A stretch of 64,000 nt of DNA from Actinomyces wuliandei (GTDB taxonomy: Bacteria; Actinomycetota; Actinomycetes; Actinomycetales; Actinomycetaceae): NCBI RefSeq assembly GCF_004010955.1, contig NZ_CP025227.1, forward strand, positions 310,001 to 374,000, read 5' to 3'. Within the stretch, counting starts at the first letter, position 1. The number at the start of each line of letters is the position of its first letter. Both the position numbers and the translations under genes were made by a program. Of the stretch, positions 1 to 9,089 are shown in pieces. The notes beneath the pieces are model-generated. The model had not been told where the DNA came from and did not search any database. It saw only the letters and a program-made list of their open reading frames with translations.

Positions 1-1339
1 CGTCGTGGTGGGCACCGCCTTCCACGCGCTGGTCACCACCGGCGGCCCCCTGGAGGCGCTGGGCCTGGACGGCACGACGACGGCGGTGGCCGCCGCCCTG
101 GCCTTCTTCAACTACGGCCTGGTGGTGCGCACCGTGGGCACCATGTGGTCCCGGCTGGACCCGCGCGCCGTGGAGGCCGCCCGGGCGCTGGGGGCCTCAC
201 CGGCCCGCGCCCTGGCCACCGTCACCCTGCCCGCCCTGGCTCCTGCCATCGCCTCCTCCGCCTCGCTGACCTTCTTGTTCAGCGCCACCGCCTACGGGGT
301 GGTCCTGGTGCTGGGCGGCCCGGGCACGGGCACCGTCGAGACCGAGATCTACGTGCTCACCACCCAGTACCTCGACCTGCGGGCGGCGGCCGTCCTGTCC
401 CTGCTCCAGCTCGGTGTCGTCGCCGCCGCCCTGTGGGTGGCCGAGCGCGCCCGACGGGCCACCCAGGTGCGCCTGCGCACGCGCACCGAGGTGAGGCCCA
501 CCCGCCTGTGCCCCGCCGACCTGCCCGCCCTCCTGGTCACCGCCACCACCGTGGCCGGGCTGGTGGTGGCGCCCATGGCGGTCCTGGTGGCGCGCTCCCT
601 CCAGCGCGACGGCGCCTGGACCCTGGCCAACTACGCCGACCTGGCCACTACCGGGGGGCGCAACGCGCTGGTGGTCTCCGTGTGGCAGGCGGCCGCCACC
701 TCCGTGCGGGTGGCCGTGGTCGCCGCCGCCATCGCCCTGGTGGTGGGGGTGGCCCTCAGCCTCGTCCTGTCCCGGCGGCCCCGGGGGCGCTGGACCGCCC
801 GGGCGCTGGTCGCCCTGGACACCGTCTTCATGCTGCCGCTGGGGGTCTCTGCGGTCACTGTGGGTTTCGGCTTCCTCATCACCCTGAGCCGCCCGCCCCT
901 GTCCCTGACCCGTTCCTGGTGGGTGCTTCCCCTGGCCCAGGCGGTGGTGGCCGTCCCCCTGGTGGTGCGCACCCTCCTGCCGTCCCTGCGCGCTATCGAC
1001 CCCCGCCAGCGCCAGGCCGCCGCCGCCCTGGGGGCCGGGCCGGGCCGGGTGCTGCTGAGCGTGGACGGCCCCCAGGCGCTGCGCTCGGGCGGGCTGGCCG
1101 CAGGCCTGGCCCTGGCGACCTCCCTGGGCGAGTTCGGGGCGACGTCGTTCCTGGCCCGCCCCCAGGAGCCCACCCTGCCGGTGGTGGTCTACCGTCTCAT
1201 CTCCAGCCCGGGGGCGCAGAACCAGGGGATGGCCCTGGCCGCCGGGGTGGTGCTCGCCGTGGGGGCGGGACTGGCCATGCTGGGCTGCGAGGCGCTGGCG
1301 CGTGCAGTTGAGGTGAGAGGACAGGAGCGACGACCATGA
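1..1339 (+). CDS. ABC transporter permease, two fused permease domains (5' end outside window)
   Basis: Membrane permease of a binding-protein-dependent importer of the iron(III)/thiamine/sulfate class. The reading frame is already open at the window edge, so the N-terminus is missing. What remains is the end of one permease domain, with an EAA-type loop (EAARALGAS near residue 58), then a linker and a complete second permease domain with another EAA-like loop (AAAALGAGPGR near residue 337). Hydrophobic segments cover most of the length. Two permease domains in one chain is the ThiP/FbpB arrangement. The stop overlaps the next gene's start as ATGA, so the two are translationally coupled. The substrate cannot be told from this fragment; the binding-protein gene should lie upstream of the window. 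Confidence 0.85.
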   Translation, partial: VVVGTAFHALVTTGGPLEALGLDGTTTAVAAALAFFNYGLVVRTVGTMWSRLDPRAVEAARALGASPARALATVTLPALAPAIASSASLTFLFSATAYGVVLVLGGPGTGTVETEIYVLTTQYLDLRAAAVLSLLQLGVVAAALWVAERARRATQVRLRTRTEVRPTRLCPADLPALLVTATTVAGLVVAPMAVLVARSLQRDGAWTLANYADLATTGGRNALVVSVWQAAATSVRVAVVAAAIALVVGVALSLVLSRRPRGRWTARALVALDTVFMLPLGVSAVTVGFGFLITLSRPPLSLTRSWWVLPLAQAVVAVPLVVRTLLPSLRAIDPRQRQAAAALGAGPGRVLLSVDGPQALRSGGLAAGLALATSLGEFGATSFLARPQEPTLPVVVYRLISSPGAQNQGMALAAGVVLAVGAGLAMLGCEALARAVEVRGQERRP

Positions 1340-2649
1340 CCAGCATGAGGTCCGGGACCAGCAGCAGCGGCACGGCTGGCACAGCCGGTGGGGCGACGAG
1401 CAGGGCGCCCGGGACCAGTGGTGCCGCCGCAGGCAGCGGCACAGCCGGTACACCCAGCACGGCCGACCCGGCCCCTGGGGGCCTGTCCGTGCGCGGCCTC
1501 GCCGTGACCTACGGGGGGCGCCCTGCCGTCAGTGCCGTCAGCGGCCTCGACCTTGACGTGGCCCCCGGGGAGGTCGTGGCCCTCCTGGGTCCCTCCGGCT
1601 GCGGCAAGTCCTCGCTGCTGCGCGCCGTGGCAGGCCTGGAGGACCTGGCCGCCGGGGAGGTCCGCTGGGACGGTGAGGACGTGGCGGGCCTGCCCGTCCA
1701 CCGGCGCGGGTTCGGGCTGATGTTCCAGGACGGGCAGCTCTTTGAGCACCGCGACGTGACCGGGAACGTCGCCTACGGGCTGAGGCGGCTCCCCCGGGGG
1801 CAGCGCGCCCGGAGGGTGGAGGAGATGCTGGCGCTGGTGGGGCTGTCCGGCCTGGAGAGGCGCCGGGTGGCGACGCTGTCGGGCGGCCAGGCCCAGCGCG
1901 TGGCCCTGGCTCGCTCGCTGGCCCCCTCCCCACGTCTCCTCCTGCTGGACGAGCCCCTGTCCTCCCTGGACCGTGCCCTGCGTGACCAGCTGGCCGTGGA
2001 CCTGCGCACCATCCTGCGCGCCCAGGGCACCACAGCCCTCTACGTCACCCACGACCAGGACGAGGCGATGACCGTGGCCGACCGTGTCGGCGTCATGGGC
2101 GCGGGCCGCCTCCTGCGGCTGGACACCCCCGAGCGGCTGTGGGCGCACCCGGGCAGCGGCGAGGTCGCCAGGTTCCTCGGCTTCGGGCCGTTCCTGGCCG
2201 CAGGGGAGGGGGCAGGGGCCTGCCTCGCCCTGGCGCCCGGGGCGCTGTGGGCGCAGGAGCCCGGGGAGGCTCTGAGGGTCTCACCAGGCACAAGCCCTGG
2301 GAGAGCTGGGAGAGTCGGTGCCGGGGAGCCCGTAGCGACCGGGAGGGCAGGGGAGGAGACGGGACCACCGGGTCTGGGGGCGCAGCCGCCGACCAAGCCG
2401 TCGGCCAGGCTGGTCGGTACCGCCCTGGGCTCGAGGGTGCGCCGGGGCAGGTGGGAGGTGGAGGTTGTCCTCGGGCCTGGCCAGGTGGTCACCCTGGGTG
2501 GCAGCCGGTTCGTGACCACGGGACGCGAGCGGGTCGCCGTCGTGGCCAGGGCCGCCAGCCAGCCGGGCGAGACGGTGACTGCGCTGCTTGACCTAGCAAG
2601 GACCGCGCTCCTGCCCCGGTGCGCAGGGGGCGGGGAGCCGGCCTCATGA
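1336..2649 (+). CDS. ABC transporter ATP-binding protein
   Basis: ATPase that powers the preceding permease. Walker A GPSGCGKSS is near residue 84, the Q-loop sits in GLMFQDGQLFEH, the signature is LSGGQAQRVALARSL near 181, Walker B is LLLLDEPLSSLD near 202 and the switch histidine is in THDQDEAM near 238. At 437 residues it is longer than a bare ThiQ-type ATPase (about 230) because of a roughly 45-residue Gly/Ala/Ser/Thr-rich N-terminal leader and a C-terminal extension of about 150 residues, probably a degenerate regulatory domain. The Q-loop wording resembles ThiQ and FbpC proteins, so thiamine or iron(III) are the likeliest substrates, but this is a guess. Confidence 0.9.
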   Translation: MTSMRSGTSSSGTAGTAGGATSRAPGTSGAAAGSGTAGTPSTADPAPGGLSVRGLAVTYGGRPAVSAVSGLDLDVAPGEVVALLGPSGCGKSSLLRAVAGLEDLAAGEVRWDGEDVAGLPVHRRGFGLMFQDGQLFEHRDVTGNVAYGLRRLPRGQRARRVEEMLALVGLSGLERRRVATLSGGQAQRVALARSLAPSPRLLLLDEPLSSLDRALRDQLAVDLRTILRAQGTTALYVTHDQDEAMTVADRVGVMGAGRLLRLDTPERLWAHPGSGEVARFLGFGPFLAAGEGAGACLALAPGALWAQEPGEALRVSPGTSPGRAGRVGAGEPVATGRAGEETGPPGLGAQPPTKPSARLVGTALGSRVRRGRWEVEVVLGPGQVVTLGGSRFVTTGRERVAVVARAASQPGETVTALLDLARTALLPRCAGGGEPAS

Positions 2650-2719
2650 CGGTGTGCCCGGCGGTGGGGTTGACGGTGTGCCCGGCGGTGGGGTTGACGG
2701 TGTGCCCGGCGGTGGGCAC
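2648..2719 (+). repeat. 24-bp tandem repeat, three copies
   Basis: Three contiguous 24-bp units (2648-2671, 2672-2695, 2696-2719) beginning GACGGTGTGCCC. The first two are identical and the last differs only in its final bases. The first unit overlaps the stop codon of the ABC ATPase, so the array begins exactly where that gene ends. No hairpin with a T-run follows. Confidence 0.9.
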
Positions 2720-2958
2720 TGTGCTCCTGTGCGAGGGCGCGGGGACGTCGGCGGCTGCCGGACTGTGACGGGGAGGGGGGTCAGTCAGGGGTGGCAGCAT
2801 CCCGTAGCCTTGTGCCGGTGGGTGCTGCCGGGACACGGCGGCCCCGCCTCTGGACACCTGTCCACCACCGCCCGTCTCTTCTGCCTTTTCCGTCTTTCTC
2901 GTCTTTATTCTCGTCTTTACTCGTCTGTCGTCACCTTCCTCAGCGCAAGGAGGCAGCT
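2720..2958 (+). promoter_or_regulatory. leader with pyrimidine-rich CGTCTTT repeats and strong RBS
   Basis: No gene is supported here. From about 2876 to 2935 the plus strand is almost pure C and T and repeats CGTCTTT three times (then CGTCTGT), very unlike the surrounding sequence. A strong Shine-Dalgarno AAGGAGG at 2947-2953 sits 5 nt before GTG 2959 and decides that start over the ATG at 2791. The T-rich stretch probably lies in the 5' leader of the operon that follows. Confidence 0.5.
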
Positions 2959-4110
2959 GTGCCCACCTATGCCCACTACCACAGCCAGCTGGAGGCGCTG
3001 ACTGAGCGCCTGCGGGTCTACCTGGACCGCCTGGAGGCGCGCGCTCGCGAGTACACCGCCCAGGCCGCCTCCGCCACCGCCGGGCAGGTGAGCGACCCCG
3101 GGGCCGCACAGGAGCACCGCGCGGAGGTCCGCCGCACCGTCATGTACCTCCACACCAAGGCGGAGCGCACCTTCGACCAGCACTTCGCCCCTTTTGACAG
3201 GATCGACGACGACCACCTCACCCCGCAGGAGCGCGCTGCCCTGGAGAACCTCCTGGAGACGGCCAGGGCAGCGGTGGGCGACTTCCGGACCCGGCTGGAG
3301 CGCGTCGTGGACGGGGCGCCCGCCCGGCGTCGGCCGAGCCTGGAGGACCAGCCGACCGACCAGATCCCGGCGTACCAGTCCCCTGACCAGCCCCGGCAGG
3401 ATCGCTCCCGGCAGGACCCGCCCCAGCAGGACCAGCCTCAGCACGACGTGTCCCAGCCCCGGTCGGGGTGGGACAGGGCGGTCGAGGACTGGAGGCTGGC
3501 CCAGGCCTCCTTCACCTGTCAGCGCTGCGGCACCCGCGTGCCTCTTCCCGAGCTCTACCACGTGGCGGTCTACCTCACCTGCCCGGGCTGCGGCTCCCGG
3601 GTCGTCTTCCAGCCCTCTCCCGCCATGCAGGAGGCACCGGAGTGGGCGGAGGAGCTGGCGCAGGAGCAGGCCGCCCCGCACAGGCGCCGCTACGAGGAGC
3701 AGGCCGTCCAGGAGTCGGCCCCGGGGATGAGGCTGGTCCACGACGTGTACTACCGGCTGGCCTGGTTCCACGCGCTCTCCAGCATGCTGCCCTTCTACGC
3801 CAGGACCAGGAGACAGGCCGTCCTGGGCGAGCTGGGCTCCGGCTACCAGCCGCAGGACGGCAGCCCGCAGAGTCCCCGCTACGCCGAGGTGGAGTACGTC
3901 AACATCATCGGCTCCTTCGGGGACTACGCGGCCGTGCTCCGCCAGCAGCGGCTCACCGCTCACCTGGAGCTGCTGCTCGCTGTGGTGCGCTCGGTCATGC
4001 GCCCCGGGGACGCCCTGGCTCACAGCGTGCTGGAGGGCACCTACACCGAGGCCGCCTACCAGCAGCGTGCCGACGCGGCCCTGCGGCTGCCCGACGCCCT
4101 GCCGCGCTGA
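2959..4110 (+). CDS. zinc-ribbon protein of unknown function, first gene of HSP90-like/TPR operon
   Basis: Predicted 383-residue cytoplasmic protein; family not recognised. Residues 1-120 look alpha-helical and charged (several Arg/Glu/Leu heptad-like stretches), followed by a Gln/Asp/Pro-rich linker near 130-170. Next comes a clear treble-clef or zinc-ribbon signature: CQRC near residue 187 and CPGC near 208, about 20 residues apart. The C-terminal 130 residues are helical, with no transmembrane segment or signal peptide. GTG 2959 is preferred to ATG 2791 because of the AAGGAGG immediately upstream and because the upstream extension is low-quality sequence. It is followed by three co-directional genes with gaps of 60-230 nt. 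A structural or scaffold role with the HSP90-like and TPR proteins is inferred only from context. Confidence 0.75.
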   Translation: MPTYAHYHSQLEALTERLRVYLDRLEARAREYTAQAASATAGQVSDPGAAQEHRAEVRRTVMYLHTKAERTFDQHFAPFDRIDDDHLTPQERAALENLLETARAAVGDFRTRLERVVDGAPARRRPSLEDQPTDQIPAYQSPDQPRQDRSRQDPPQQDQPQHDVSQPRSGWDRAVEDWRLAQASFTCQRCGTRVPLPELYHVAVYLTCPGCGSRVVFQPSPAMQEAPEWAEELAQEQAAPHRRRYEEQAVQESAPGMRLVHDVYYRLAWFHALSSMLPFYARTRRQAVLGELGSGYQPQDGSPQSPRYAEVEYVNIIGSFGDYAAVLRQQRLTAHLELLLAVVRSVMRPGDALAHSVLEGTYTEAAYQQRADAALRLPDALPR

Positions 4111-4198
4111 CCGGCCTGACCGGAGGCTGACCAGCCCCTGTCCTGGACCTGCCCGATGTCCTGGACCTGCCCGACGACCCCTCCGAGAGGACCCCACC

Positions 4199-4942
4199 AT
4201 GTCCGGATACAGCGCTGAGAGCTACTACCGCCTGGACCTGCCCCACGGGTTCAGCCGTCCCATGAACGTGGGGGTACCGGGGGAGGAGATGGTCCACCTG
4301 CACTACCCGCAGGTGCCGACGGACCTGCCCCCGGGCGCCGCCGAGTACGCCCAGGCCTGGTGGCAGACCTGGAGCCCCCTGCTCGACGGGCACATCGACG
4401 TCGCCCGTGCCGCCGAGGCGGGCAACATCCCCCAGGCCGAGCAGCTGCTCTACAACTGGGAGCAGTCCATCCTGCGGGCCAGCGCCGACGCGCACCAGAT
4501 GGGTGACTTCCAGGGAGGACGCACCCTGGTGGTCGGCTCCGACGAGATCGAGGGACGCTTTGCCGACGTCGTTGACGCCCTGCGGGAGTTCATGCGGGTC
4601 CGTACCGCTGGCGGGGACGACTCGGAGGCTGTCGGGACCACCCACCTGGCTATCGGTGACCTCCACATCGACCTCAACCGCTTCGTGGCGCTCTTCCTGG
4701 CCAGCCCTACCGTCACGGTGACCGCCCAGGTCGAGGAGGTGGAGCCGGCCGACCAGCCCGAGTCGGCCTGGCAGGCTGGTCCGGTCGAGGAGCCCAAGTC
4801 GGCCTGGTCTCAGGCCCACGGTGCCGCAGCCGCAGGAGCGCCCCCGCTGGCAGCCGTGGGTACCGATGCAGACTTTCTCGGTGTGCCCGGGGACACGCCA
4901 GGGGACACGCCCCGGGACATTGCCGCTGACATCGAGTTCTGA
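4199..4942 (+). CDS. hypothetical protein, second gene of HSP90-like/TPR operon
   Basis: 247 residues, function not recognised. Residues 1-175 look like a compact, mainly helical domain with many Trp, Tyr and acidic residues (for example AWWQTW and LLYNWEQSILRASAD). The last 70 residues are acidic, Pro/Ala-rich and probably disordered, containing two spaced ESAW/KSAW motifs and the repeat GDTPGDTPRD. No membrane segment or signal peptide. ATG 4199 has GAGAGG upstream and gives a clean N-terminus; an upstream ATG at 4067 would overlap the previous gene. An 18-bp tandem repeat (TGTCCTGGACCTGCCCGA) lies just upstream at 4139-4174. Its place between the zinc-ribbon gene and the HSP90-like gene suggests a common complex. 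Confidence 0.7.
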   Translation: MSGYSAESYYRLDLPHGFSRPMNVGVPGEEMVHLHYPQVPTDLPPGAAEYAQAWWQTWSPLLDGHIDVARAAEAGNIPQAEQLLYNWEQSILRASADAHQMGDFQGGRTLVVGSDEIEGRFADVVDALREFMRVRTAGGDDSEAVGTTHLAIGDLHIDLNRFVALFLASPTVTVTAQVEEVEPADQPESAWQAGPVEEPKSAWSQAHGAAAAGAPPLAAVGTDADFLGVPGDTPGDTPRDIAADIEF

Positions 4943-4975
4943 GGCGCCCGGCCCGTCCTGGAACGGGCGGGCGCC
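4943..4975 (+). terminator. hairpin after the second operon gene
   Basis: A G+C-rich stem starts two bases after the stop: left arm 4943-4956, loop CCTGGA, right arm 4963-4975, with one bulged base. No T-run follows, so it could be an intrinsic-type terminator of the high-G+C kind or a stabilising or partial attenuator that lowers expression of the two downstream genes. Confidence 0.5.
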
Positions 4976-5172
4976 CCGCGTTGTGATGAGGCTTCCAGCA
5001 AGCTGGCGGACACTGGGCGACGGACCTGGCCGGACCCGGCTAGGCTCGGCAGCCGAGGCCGTCTGGCAGGTCAGCGGCCCGTGACGTCCTGGTGCCGCCC
5101 GGCTCCGGGGCGGACCTGCACGGCACAGGGGACACGACGCGGGGATCAGACAGGAAGGAGCTCTCTGAGCCG

Positions 5173-5784
5173 ATGGCAGCATTCCAGGGTGACCTGCGTG
5201 GGATGGTGGACCTCCTCTCGCGTAACCTCTACTCGGGCCCCCGTGTCTACGTCCGTGAGCTGCTCCAGAACACGGTGGACGCCATCGCGGCCCGGCGCGC
5301 CCTGGACCCCGGCGGGCTGCTGGAGGCCTTCACCCCCTGCTCCCCGGTGGAGGAGGCGCAGGCCCTCGACGTCCTCGTGCTCGCCTCCCCGGTGATCGAC
5401 CCCCAGGACTGCGAGGTGGTCATGCGCCGCTTCGAGCTGACCAGCCTGCCGGCCCCCTACCTGCCTGACCCTGACCTGGTCGGCCGTGTGGCCGTGCGCG
5501 TCTCGCACCCGGCGGCCTCCGGCGTGTGGTCGCAGGTCCTGGGTGTGGCTGACCCGCTCGCAGGCACCCGCGTGCCCCGCCTCGTCCTCAACCGGGCCAA
5601 CCCGCTGATCGCCCGTCTGGTGACGTCGGGCGCGGCTGACGCCGTCGTCGTGCAGATGCTGCGCGGCCTCTATATCCAGTGCCTCCTCCTGGGCAGGCAG
5701 GCCCTGGGACCCAAGGAGGGCTCGTGGGCCGCCGAGACGCTCGGTGCCCTGCTGGACGCAGCCCTGCCGGGTCCGCAGCCATGA
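5173..5784 (+). CDS. HSP90-family-like protein lacking the ATPase core
   Basis: 203 residues. Residues 1-45 read like the start of an HSP90/HtpG-type GHKL protein (LLSRNLYSGPRVYVRELLQN then TVDAIAARRALDP, matching the usual LYSxxxxFLRELIxNxxDA with the Mg-binding Asn/Asp). The remaining ~150 residues (ALDVLVLASPVIDPQDCEVV, RLVLNRANPLIARL, RGLYIQCLLLGRQAL) resemble the C-terminal domain of the ~600-residue actinobacterial HSP90-family proteins that sit beside TPR genes. The ATP lid motifs (DxGxG, GxGxxG) and the whole middle domain are absent without any frame break. So this is either an internally deleted relic or a minimal non-ATPase derivative. RBS AGGAAGGAG lies upstream of ATG 5173. The family match is from memory, not a search. 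Confidence 0.7.
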   Translation: MAAFQGDLRGMVDLLSRNLYSGPRVYVRELLQNTVDAIAARRALDPGGLLEAFTPCSPVEEAQALDVLVLASPVIDPQDCEVVMRRFELTSLPAPYLPDPDLVGRVAVRVSHPAASGVWSQVLGVADPLAGTRVPRLVLNRANPLIARLVTSGAADAVVVQMLRGLYIQCLLLGRQALGPKEGSWAAETLGALLDAALPGPQP

Positions 5785-5846
5785 CGTCGCTCCTGTGAGC
5801 CTCTGACGCCGACGCCTCCTGCGCTCCTGACCGGAAGGAACCACCC

Positions 5847-8800
5847 ATGACCACACGCGAAGACATCCGTGAGCGCCTCGCCTACGCCAGCGCCCTGAGC
5901 TGCGGCCCCCGGGCCTGCGCGCTGGTCGCCGAGGCCGTCACCTGGGCGGACGCCCTGGGCGAGGAGGATCTTCAGGTCGTGACGCGCCTGGCCCTGACCG
6001 ATGGCTACCTGCACGGCAACGAGGAGTGGAAGGCGCTGGAACCCTTTGTGCGCAACCTCGCGTGCTACCAGGAGCGCCCGGACCTGTTCGACGCCGACCA
6101 GGCCCGCAGGCTGCGTCGGCACTTCACGCGGGCGGTTGCCGTGGCTGCGGCCAACCCGAGGGTCGCCAAGGACCAGGTGCGCCAGCTGGAGGCCGGCCTG
6201 GAGGAGCTCTACCGCAGCGAGGGGGCCTCCATGCACGTGGTCCACGGTGTGCGGGCCACGGTGGCCGGGCTGCTGGGGCTGGAGGAGGAGGCCGCCGAGG
6301 AGCTGGCCGCGTGGAGGGCCACGCCCCGGGACGACAGCTCCGACTGTGAGGGTTGCGACCCTGCGCGCCAGGTGGCCTTCGCCTACCGCACGGAGAGCTG
6401 GGAGCTGGCGGTCGCCACGGCGGTGCCCGTGCTGCGCGGGGAGGTCGGCTGCGGCCTCCAGGCGCACACAGTGCGGTCGCGGGTGCTCCTGCCCCTGCTG
6501 GCCTCCGGGCGCCCCAGGGCGGCCTGGGACCTCCACCTGCGCTCCTACCGGGCGCTGCGGCGCGATCCCGGGGCGCTGCTGGCCGTGGGACACCACCTGG
6601 AGTACCTGGCACTGGCAGGCAGGTGCGATCGGGGCATGGAGCTCCTGCGTCGGCACGTGGGCTGGCTGGACCAGGCGGAGTCGGCCCATGTGCTGCTGGC
6701 CGCCCTGTGCGGGATGAGCCTGGTGCTCAGGGAGGTCGAGCGCGCCGGGGCCGGGGAGGAGGCGCTGGGGGTGGTCGTGCCCGCTGAGGCCCTGTGGTGC
6801 CCGCACCCTGTCATGGAGGCGAGCACCACCGTGTCCCAGGCCTACGCCAGACTGTCCGCCTGGGCACGTCGGCTGGCGGCCGCCTATGACCGCCGCAACG
6901 GCAACACGACGGTCTCCGACCACCTGGAGCGCAGCCTCATCCGCGCCCCTCTCACTGGTGGCGCTGTGGGTGGTGCAGCAAGAAGCCTGGGGACCCTGGG
7001 GAGACTCAGCCTGCTCCAGGCACCCGAGCCCCTGCCTGAGCCCGCACCCACCGACCTGTCTCCCGTCGAGGTCGGCAACGACGCCGATGTCGCCTCCGCC
7101 CTGGGAATCATCCCTCCCGGCTCGGGGCAGGGGGCAGCTGTCCCGGGAGGCGGACCTGCCCAGGCGGCCTCGTACGGCGCCGTCGTGCCGAGGGGCGTGC
7201 CCGACGAGGGACAGGAGGCGGTGCCCAGGACCCCGACGCTCAGTGCCACGGACGCGGAGGCCTCCCGGGGGCCGCAGCCTGTGCAGGCTCAGGAGAAGGA
7301 CGCCGGGGAGGAGTCCTCTGGGCAGGACGAGCCCCTCCCGCCGGTGGACCTGGCCCCTCCTGAGCCGGTGCACGACGGCCAGGACGCTGTGCGGCGCTAC
7401 GCCGAGCTGCGCAGGGTCGTCGGCTCCTCCTCCCTGGAGCACTGGTTCGTAGTGGACCAGGTCGCCACCCGGGGCCTCCTGCCCCCTGACCTGGTCGTGG
7501 AGGGGCTGGAGGCGCAGACAGGGCTGCTGCGGGCGGCAGCCCTGACCTGCCGTGGGGACATGGAGGAGGCCGTCGCGCAGCGCCTGCGGGTGCGCCCTCG
7601 GCTCCAGGCGGAGTACGGGCCGCTGGGGGCCTGCTACATCGACCTGCTGAACCTGGACAACGAGATCACCGCTGACAGCATCGCCGAGCGGGACCAGGGA
7701 CGTGAGCGTGAGCGGCGCCTGGAGCGGGCCACGCGGCTGACCAGCAGGATCGCGGCGACGGTCGAGAGGCTCACCGGTGGTGGTGGCCCCCGTACCGGTG
7801 GCAGGCACGCGGCTCCCAGTGGAACCCCTCCCGCCGGTGCCGTGGAGGAGGCTGGGCCTCCAGGGCCGGCAGGCCCGGGGCAGGGCGCGACGAGCGACCT
7901 CCTGGTGCTGGCTGCCGACGCCCTCATGGCGGGCGCCTCGGTCCTGACGGACCTGGCGGCCAGGGAGGAGGCCCTGTACGCCCTGGAGGCCGCCGCCGTC
8001 GCGGCCGCAGCGGTGCCCGCTGACCGCCACGCCGAGAGGATCGAGGACATCCTGGACATGGCCCGTGCGGAGGTCCTGGCCGAGTGCGGTGACGCCGACA
8101 CCGGCCGAGGCCTGGCGGAGGAGGTCCTGCGCCGTCACGAGCGGGTCTCCCCGGTGCTGGCTGTGCGGGGGCGGCGCACCCTGGGGGTCGCCTTGATGCG
8201 GACAGGGCGGCTCCCCGAGGCGGTCACGCACTTCCGTGAGCAGAGCAGCATCATGATGTCCGCCGGGATCACCATGTACACGGTGACCTCCCTGCTGTCG
8301 CTGGGGACGGCGCTGGGTGCCTGTGAGCGCCACCTGGAGTGCGCCGAGGTCCTGGAGTCGGCCCTGTCCCTGGCTGACAGGGCTGGTGCAGGCAGCCTGG
8401 TGGCCTACCTGCACCGGGAGCTGGCCCAGACGACTGCGGCGCTGGGTGAGCACCACGACGTGCTGGACCACTCCCTGGCGGCTGCACAGGCCCTGGAGGC
8501 CCAGGGCCGTGCGGCAGCAGCCGGTGAGCACCTCGCCCGCGCGGCTGCGGCCGCCGCGAGCACCGGTGACAGCACCCGCTCCTCGGCCCTGTTCCAGCGG
8601 GCTGCCGCCACGAAGGACACCAGCACGTACCGGGGGCGGCTGGAGCGGGGCGGGCTCCTGCGCCGTGCCGCACGGGCGCTGGCGGACGGCCGCACCCTGG
8701 CCACGGCTCGCTCCCGCCTGGAGGAGGCCCTCGTCCTCATGCAGGAGGCCGACCACTGCCTCCGGGACGTGCCGGACACCGCCGGGTACTCCGCTGCCTG

Positions 8801-9089
8801 GGAGCAGGGCGACTGGCACGACGACATGGCGTGGATCCTGTGGCGCACCGGTGAGAGCGGCCCGGCCCTGGAGCACTGCGAGAAGGCCTTCTCCGGCTAC
8901 ATGGCCGCCGACGACCGCGAGTCGGCCGCCCGGCCGCTGTGCCTGCTCGCCCGCCTGCGTGCCCAGCGTGGCGAGAAGAAGGAGGCTCTGGCTGCGTGCG
9001 CGCGGGTGCGCGAGCTGCTGGCCCACCCTCGCTGGGGCGGTCACGAGGCCCTGGGGCTCGTGGACGGGATTGAGGCCGACCTGGGTTGA
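5847..9089 (+). CDS. large TPR-like repeat protein paired with HSP90-like gene
   Basis: 1080-residue cytoplasmic protein without signal peptide or membrane segments. Nearly all predicted helix, with Ala/Leu-rich 30-40-residue repeats typical of degenerate tetratricopeptide scaffolds; the best are in residues 680-1070 (for example MRTGRLPEAVTHFREQSSIM and GLAEEVLRRHERVSPVLAVR). Two low-complexity Pro/Gly/Glu-rich linkers, about 370-500 and 640-680, separate three helical blocks. A small Cys cluster CEGCD lies near residue 168. Large TPR proteins of this kind neighbour HSP90-family genes in other actinobacteria, which fits a client- or co-chaperone-binding role here, though the neighbouring HSP90 lacks its ATPase. 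RBS GGAAGGA upstream of ATG 5847. Confidence 0.75.
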   Translation: MTTREDIRERLAYASALSCGPRACALVAEAVTWADALGEEDLQVVTRLALTDGYLHGNEEWKALEPFVRNLACYQERPDLFDADQARRLRRHFTRAVAVAAANPRVAKDQVRQLEAGLEELYRSEGASMHVVHGVRATVAGLLGLEEEAAEELAAWRATPRDDSSDCEGCDPARQVAFAYRTESWELAVATAVPVLRGEVGCGLQAHTVRSRVLLPLLASGRPRAAWDLHLRSYRALRRDPGALLAVGHHLEYLALAGRCDRGMELLRRHVGWLDQAESAHVLLAALCGMSLVLREVERAGAGEEALGVVVPAEALWCPHPVMEASTTVSQAYARLSAWARRLAAAYDRRNGNTTVSDHLERSLIRAPLTGGAVGGAARSLGTLGRLSLLQAPEPLPEPAPTDLSPVEVGNDADVASALGIIPPGSGQGAAVPGGGPAQAASYGAVVPRGVPDEGQEAVPRTPTLSATDAEASRGPQPVQAQEKDAGEESSGQDEPLPPVDLAPPEPVHDGQDAVRRYAELRRVVGSSSLEHWFVVDQVATRGLLPPDLVVEGLEAQTGLLRAAALTCRGDMEEAVAQRLRVRPRLQAEYGPLGACYIDLLNLDNEITADSIAERDQGRERERRLERATRLTSRIAATVERLTGGGGPRTGGRHAAPSGTPPAGAVEEAGPPGPAGPGQGATSDLLVLAADALMAGASVLTDLAAREEALYALEAAAVAAAAVPADRHAERIEDILDMARAEVLAECGDADTGRGLAEEVLRRHERVSPVLAVRGRRTLGVALMRTGRLPEAVTHFREQSSIMMSAGITMYTVTSLLSLGTALGACERHLECAEVLESALSLADRAGAGSLVAYLHRELAQTTAALGEHHDVLDHSLAAAQALEAQGRAAAAGEHLARAAAAAASTGDSTRSSALFQRAAATKDTSTYRGRLERGGLLRRAARALADGRTLATARSRLEEALVLMQEADHCLRDVPDTAGYSAAWEQGDWHDDMAWILWRTGESGPALEHCEKAFSGYMAADDRESAARPLCLLARLRAQRGEKKEALAACARVRELLAHPRWGGHEALGLVDGIEADLG

